From Paenibacillus sp. SYP-B3998 (GTDB taxonomy: Bacteria; Bacillota; Bacilli; Paenibacillales; NBRC-103111): a DNA stretch of 34,252 nucleotides. Position numbers and translations under genes: made by a program. Position 1 is the first letter of the stretch. Every line of letters starts with the position of its first letter. Below are positions 31,218 to 34,252 of the stretch, in pieces. Under the pieces are notes generated by a model. That model was not told the origin of the DNA and did no database searches. It saw nothing but the letters and a program-made list of their open reading frames with translations. The DNA lies in NCBI RefSeq assembly GCF_010820665.1, contig NZ_JAAIKC010000025.1, positions 1 through 34,252 of the forward strand, given 5' to 3'.

Positions 31218-32000
31218 TCACTTCGTTTCTATTTCCTTTGAACCTAACATCAATGTATAACCCAAGTAGGTATGGTACTTGTTTACAAGCTCGTCATACT
31301 GTGCCGTAATCTGCCAGATGCGCGGATCCATAAACGATTGCTTATCAGATAAATGCACAGGGTCAGGATGCTGAACCTGATCTTCAAACATCGTTTGCGG
31401 AAACGGATGTACACCTGAAAAATTCACTTGTACGAACCCACTGTTCTCCAGAAGCTCCTTCCACTCCTCCATGCTATATAATTTACTTACCCCATAGAAC
31501 TTGCATATGGCGCCATGAATTTCAGGCGTCATCTCTTTGATACGTATCACTTCTCGATCATACAAGTTTCCTTGTGGCTTCAATACACGCAAATATTGCG
31601 ACATAGCCTTCTTGGCATCTGCAAAATTAGTTACTGACTCCACCAACAATACATCAAAACTATTGTCCTCAAATGGCAGTTGGCACGCATCGCCTTCCAT
31701 AAATTGTACCTGAACATTTTGCTTATCTGCACGCTTCTTCGCTTTTGCAACCATTTCAGGACGAATATCAATAGCGGTGACATCTGCACCTTGCTCCGCT
31801 AAGAAGCATGCTGTCCGTCCTGTCCCACATCCCACTTCTAACACACGCTGTCCCTTTGCAATTGGGTATTTCTGTAGTTGTTCGATCGTTTCCCCAAATC
31901 CTCCAGGATGCGCGTTGCCCACCCCAAGCTTAGCTAACATATCTAAGTACTCGATAGTCCCTGCACCTCCACATGGTAATTTAACCTCATTTTCTACCAT
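31218..32000 (-). CDS. class I SAM-dependent methyltransferase
   Basis: A 260-residue Rossmann methyltransferase. Motif I is VLEVGCGTG (53-61). The acidic residue binding the ribose is D79 (VTAIDIR). Motif II/III GDACQLPFEDNSFDVLLVES (about 102-121) and post-I motifs are of the methyltransf_11 (UbiE/small-molecule) type. The C-terminal part is helical with HTYLGYTLMLG. The substrate cannot be named. The start at ATG 32000 has no strong ribosome binding site. It lies 57 bases upstream of the ROK gene on the same strand, so they may be co-transcribed. Confidence 0.85.
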   Translation of the reverse strand: MVENEVKLPCGGAGTIEYLDMLAKLGVGNAHPGGFGETIEQLQKYPIAKGQRVLEVGCGTGRTACFLAEQGADVTAIDIRPEMVAKAKKRADKQNVQVQFMEGDACQLPFEDNSFDVLLVESVTNFADAKKAMSQYLRVLKPQGNLYDREVIRIKEMTPEIHGAICKFYGVSKLYSMEEWKELLENSGFVQVNFSGVHPFPQTMFEDQVQHPDPVHLSDKQSFMDPRIWQITAQYDELVNKYHTYLGYTLMLGSKEIETK

Positions 32001-32044
32001 ATGGAAGGCTGCTATCTCTTGTTCAGAACAAAAGCCATTTTCAC

Positions 32045-32072
32045 GAAAAAAGGCACATGCCTAAGCCTGCCT
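32045..32072 (-). terminator. short hairpin with T-run after the doubtful 62-codon frame
   Basis: AGGCA and TGCCT arms with a 12-base loop. On the minus strand six T residues follow. It is directly downstream of the stop at 32077 and upstream of the methyltransferase gene. Confidence 0.4.
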
Positions 32073-32076
32073 TACA

Positions 32077-32265
32077 TCAAGATTGCAAATAGGTACATCC
32101 CCCAATCAAAAACCCTTCAGCCCCATAGGATAGTAAGGTCTCTCTTCCATTTCGACAGTATTTTTGTGCGTGAGGCTGACCATATGAGCGTTGTTGCTGG
32201 TGATTGTGGTTGTTCGTTTCTCTTAAGCTGATCTTGTACTGTTCATTCTTCTTATAACCGTTCAC
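32077..32265 (-). CDS. doubtful 62-residue His/Gln/Asn-rich protein
   Basis: A GTG-started frame of 62 codons, polar, with a NNHNHQQQRSYGQPHAQ stretch (18-34) and a Gly-rich end (GAEGFLIGGCTYLQS). No ribosome binding site is visible at the GTG. A plausible promoter (TTGGCA, 17 bases, TATTAA) lies 35-65 bases upstream, and a hairpin with a T-run follows the stop. These two signals suggest transcription; translation is uncertain. I do not recognise the sequence. It could be the tail of a former, larger gene. Confidence 0.25.
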   Translation of the reverse strand: MNGYKKNEQYKISLRETNNHNHQQQRSYGQPHAQKYCRNGRETLLSYGAEGFLIGGCTYLQS

Positions 32266-32563
32266 AATTTATACTTAATAATTATTAAACAATTTTTTGC
32301 CAAAACATAGTTTTTATTGCATTGGTTGCTAATGTTATTGAAAATTTTCATATAATGGAGGCAGTCCTTAAATACCGAAGTTGATCTCAGTTTTCTCTAG
32401 CTCTAACAAATTCATCAGCATTATTGCCAAGCTAGATCTTTAAAAGTAATAAAAATACCCAACTTCGAACCTTTAGTATCTTCTACGAAACCGATGAAGC
32501 CATAATTCAAATTACTCTAGTTTCCTAAATACCATACTAAATTTCCTATCTTCAGAAATTAAC

Positions 32564-32603
32564 AAAAAAGTGTATGAAATCAAATGATTTCATACACTTT
32601 TTT
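32564..32603 (-). terminator. terminator of the rRNA-tRNA transcript
   Basis: Perfect 18-bp arms AAAAAAGTGTATGAAATC and GATTTCATACACTTTTTT with a 4-base loop, six bases beyond the last tRNA gene. T-runs on both strands make it bidirectional. Confidence 0.93.
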
Positions 32604-32609
32604 ACTCAA

Positions 32610-32688
32610 TACCGGCAAGAGGACTCGAACCTCCACCCTTTCGGACTCGATTTTGAGTCGAGCGCGTCTGCCATTCCGCCATGCCGGC
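32610..32688 (-). tRNA. tRNA-Leu (CAA)
   Basis: Anticodon loop CTCAAAA in stem CTCGA/TCGAG. Acceptor GCCGGCA pairs with TGCCGGT. The long variable arm supports Leu. CCA is not encoded. Last gene of the array. Confidence 0.93.
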
Positions 32689-32707
32689 ATATGAGATTTG
32701 TAAATAA

Positions 32708-32796
32708 TGGTGCCGAAGACCAGACTTGAACTGGTACGGTAGTCACCTACCGCAGGATTTTAAGTCCTGTGCGTCTGCCGATTCCGCCACTCCGGC
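32708..32796 (-). tRNA. tRNA-Leu (TAA)
   Basis: Anticodon loop CTTAAAA in stem CAGGA/TCCTG. Long variable arm. CCA is encoded. Confidence 0.95.
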
Positions 32797-32802
32797 TCAT
32801 TG

Positions 32803-32876
32803 TGGAGGCGCCACCCAGATTCGAACTGGGGGTAAAGCTTTTGCAGAGCTCTGCCTTACCACTTGGCTATGGCGCC
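32803..32876 (-). tRNA. tRNA-Cys (GCA)
   Basis: Anticodon loop CTGCAAA. Acceptor GGCGCCA/TGGCGCC. CCA is encoded. Confidence 0.95.
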
Positions 32877-32885
32877 TAAGTAAAA

Positions 32886-32960
32886 TGGAGCGGAAGACGG
32901 GGTTCGAACCCGCGACCCTCGCCTTGGCAAGGCGATGCTCTACCACTGAGCCACTTCCGC
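32886..32960 (-). tRNA. tRNA-Gly (GCC)
   Basis: Anticodon loop TTGCCAA in a CGCCT-type stem. Acceptor GCGGAAG. CCA is encoded. Confidence 0.95.
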
Positions 32961-32968
32961 ATATAAAA

Positions 32969-33040
32969 CTGGGGATCAAGGATTTGAACCTTGGCATGAC
33001 GGAGTCAAAGTCCGTTGCCTTACCGCTTGGCTAATCCCCA
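32969..33040 (-). tRNA. tRNA-Gln (TTG)
   Basis: Anticodon loop CTTTGAC. Acceptor TGGGGAT/ATCCCCA. CCA is not encoded. Confidence 0.95.
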
Positions 33041-33060
33041 ATAGGTAATTTGAGATAATG

Positions 33061-33134
33061 GGCGGACGACGGGACTTGAACCCGCGAATGCTGGATCCAC
33101 AAACCAGTGCGTTAACCCCTTCGCCACGACCGCC
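33061..33134 (-). tRNA. tRNA-His (GTG)
   Basis: Anticodon loop TTGTGGA. It carries the extra 5' G(-1) opposite C73 that marks His. Acceptor GCGGTCG against CGTCCGC leaves a U5-U68 mismatch. CCA is not fully encoded. Confidence 0.93.
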
Positions 33135-33147
33135 ACATATATGAAAT

Positions 33148-33221
33148 TGGCAGGGGCAGCAGGAATTGAACCCACACCAAAGGTTTTGGAGACCTTTGTT
33201 CTACCTTTAAACTATGCCCCT
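33148..33221 (-). tRNA. tRNA-Trp (CCA)
   Basis: Anticodon loop CTCCAAA in stem AAGGT/ACCTT. Acceptor AGGGGCA. Terminal CCA is encoded. Confidence 0.95.
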
Positions 33222-33235
33222 AAATAGGTAAGGAA

Positions 33236-33317
33236 TGGAGGCTGATGGATTCGAACCACCGAACTCGGAGAGAGCAGATTTACAGTCTGCCGTGTTTAGC
33301 CACTTCACTAAGCCTCC
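33236..33317 (-). tRNA. tRNA-Tyr (GTA)
   Basis: Anticodon loop CTGTAAA in stem GCAGA/TCTGC. Long variable arm. Acceptor GGAGGCT. CCA is not encoded. Confidence 0.95.
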
Positions 33318-33324
33318 ATATTGC

Positions 33325-33400
<76 letters not shown>

Positions 33401-33413
33401 GTATACATATTCA

Positions 33414-33489
<76 letters not shown>

Positions 33490-33511
33490 TTGTATGATTT
33501 TCTTGAAAAAA

Positions 33512-33588
33512 TGGCGGAGCCGACGGGATTCGAACCCGCGGTCTCCTGCGTGACAGGCAGGCATGTTAGGCCTCTACACCACGGCTCC
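33512..33588 (-). tRNA. tRNA-Asp (GTC)
   Basis: Anticodon loop CTGTCAC in stem CCTGC/GCAGG. Acceptor GGAGCCG. CCA is encoded. Confidence 0.95.
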
Positions 33589-33617
33589 ACACAAAGTATT
33601 CCCCTCAATTAAGAGGT

Positions 33618-33694
<77 letters not shown>

Positions 33695-33712
33695 TCAATA
33701 ATAATTTTAAAA

Positions 33713-33788
33713 TGGTGGAGGCTGACGGGATCGAACCGCCGACCCTCTGCTTGTAAGGCAGATGCTCTCCCAGCTGAGCTAAGCCTCC
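33713..33788 (-). tRNA. tRNA-Val (TAC)
   Basis: Anticodon loop CTTACAA in stem TCTGC/GCAGA. Acceptor GGAGGCT. CCA is encoded. Confidence 0.95.
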
Positions 33789-33801
33789 ATGGGAATATAG
33801 A

Positions 33802-33876
33802 TGGTGACCCGTAGGGGACTCGAACCCCTGTTACCTCCGTGAAAGGGAGGTGTCTTAACCACTTGACCAACGGGCC
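33802..33876 (-). tRNA. tRNA-Glu (TTC)
   Basis: Anticodon loop CTTTCAC in stem CCTCC/GGAGG. Acceptor GGCCCGT. CCA is encoded. Confidence 0.95.
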
Positions 33877-33892
33877 TTGCATTTTAAAATAG

Positions 33893-33984
33893 TGGCGGAG
33901 AGAGAGGGATTCGAACCCTCGAGACGCTTGTGACGCCTACACGATTTCCAATCGTGCTCCTTCGGCCAGCTCGGACACCTCTCC
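33893..33984 (-). tRNA. tRNA-Ser (GGA)
   Basis: Anticodon loop TTGGAAA in stem CACGA/TCGTG. Long variable arm typical of Ser. Acceptor GGAGAGG. CCA is encoded. Confidence 0.95.
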
Positions 33985-33987
33985 ATA

Positions 33988-34063
33988 TGGCTCCCCGAAC
34001 AGGACTCGAACCTGTGACAACTCGATTAACAGTCGAGTGCTCTACCAACTGAGCTATCAGGGA
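33988..34063 (-). tRNA. tRNA-Asn (GTT)
   Basis: Anticodon loop CTGTTAA in stem CTCGA/TCGAG. Acceptor TCCCTGA. CCA is encoded. First tRNA after the 23S gene. Confidence 0.95.
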
Positions 34064-34179
34064 ATAATGAATCAATAATTTCAAGGATTATTCCCTGAAA
34101 ACTAGATACGAAACTTGCGTAAAGCGTGAATCGCTTGCTGCTTGTTACCGCAGCCGCTCTGCTTCTTAGGAAAGCATTC

Positions 34180-34252
34180 TTGGTTAAGCCCTCGACCGAT
34201 TAGTATTCGTCAGCTGCACACGTTGCCGCGCTTCCACCTCGAACCTATCAAC
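34180..34252 (-). rRNA. 23S ribosomal RNA, 3' end (partial)
   Basis: The minus strand reads GGTTGATAGGTTCGAGGTGG, then the conserved segment CTGACGAATACTAATCGGTC, then GAGGGCTTAACC, which is the 3' terminus of bacterial 23S rRNA. The remaining 2.8 kb lie beyond the window. About 115 bases of spacer separate it from tRNA-Asn and contain no 5S sequence. Confidence 0.95.

Larger units (their letters stand above)
32001..32609. other. AT-rich spacer before the tRNA array
   Basis: About 600 bases. They hold a doubtful 62-codon frame with a terminator-like tail (32077-32265), an AT-rich stretch without genes (32280-32560), and the strong tRNA terminator at 32564. Confidence 0.5.

Overview
The window looks like chromosome of an endospore-forming, low-to-moderate GC Gram-positive of the Paenibacillus type (family Paenibacillaceae). 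The evidence is a spore-protein gene (sspI) with a textbook sigma-G promoter, a YheC/YheD-type coat-associated protein, a complete LiaIH-FSR envelope-stress operon, a c-di-AMP riboswitch, and a 16-gene tRNA array in the order of the Bacillus subtilis trnD cluster behind a 23S rRNA gene. I see no prophage, intact insertion sequence or CRISPR array.

Layout. 1-97 is the N-terminal end of an unknown minus-strand gene, followed by about 670 AT-rich bases with two hairpins. 771-3384 holds a SpoU-type RNA methyltransferase co-transcribed with a KtrA-type potassium-channel subunit, divergent sspI, and an MtnX-like HAD phosphatase. 3585-5000 is a decayed stretch: an EAL-domain remnant, a YheC/D ATP-grasp gene and a glycosyltransferase C-terminal stub. 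5001-9393 carries release factor 3, a Tat-like metallophosphoesterase and glucose-6-phosphate dehydrogenase. 9606-12259 has two lineage-specific hypotheticals, a GNAT acetyltransferase and cysteine synthase.

12458-16797 is one minus-strand array: liaI, liaH (PspA family), liaF, liaS, liaR, then signal peptidase I. A perfect 16-bp palindrome sits between the liaI promoter and the divergent promoter of a riboswitch-controlled 3D-domain wall protein. A 12-bp hairpin between liaH and liaF could reduce read-through from the effector genes into the sensory genes. Membrane stress sensing, the stress effector, secretion and wall remodelling are therefore neighbours.

17115-21178 holds the c-di-AMP-controlled wall protein, a small hypothetical, an unusual 71-residue protein that is 42% methionine, a NodB polysaccharide deacetylase and an Eis-like acetyltransferase. 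21571-26692 is a molybdenum-cofactor block (moeA, moaA, mobA, a MOSC protein) together with its likely client: a membrane cytochrome-b-like domain fused to a sulfite-oxidase-type molybdopterin domain. A truncated response-regulator remnant lies just upstream. 26962-32000 has an MFS transporter, a DNA-binding-like protein, an alpha/beta hydrolase, a ROK-family regulator that has lost the zinc and catalytic residues of the family, and a SAM methyltransferase. 32610-34252 is the tRNA array and the 3' end of 23S rRNA, with no 5S gene between them.

The strongest candidates for something undescribed are the Met/Cys-rich mini-protein at 18541-18756, the palindrome between the two divergent envelope promoters, and the single-chain cytochrome/molybdopterin oxidoreductase. 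No clear new multi-gene system is visible. Most of the window is housekeeping sequence with several gene remnants.
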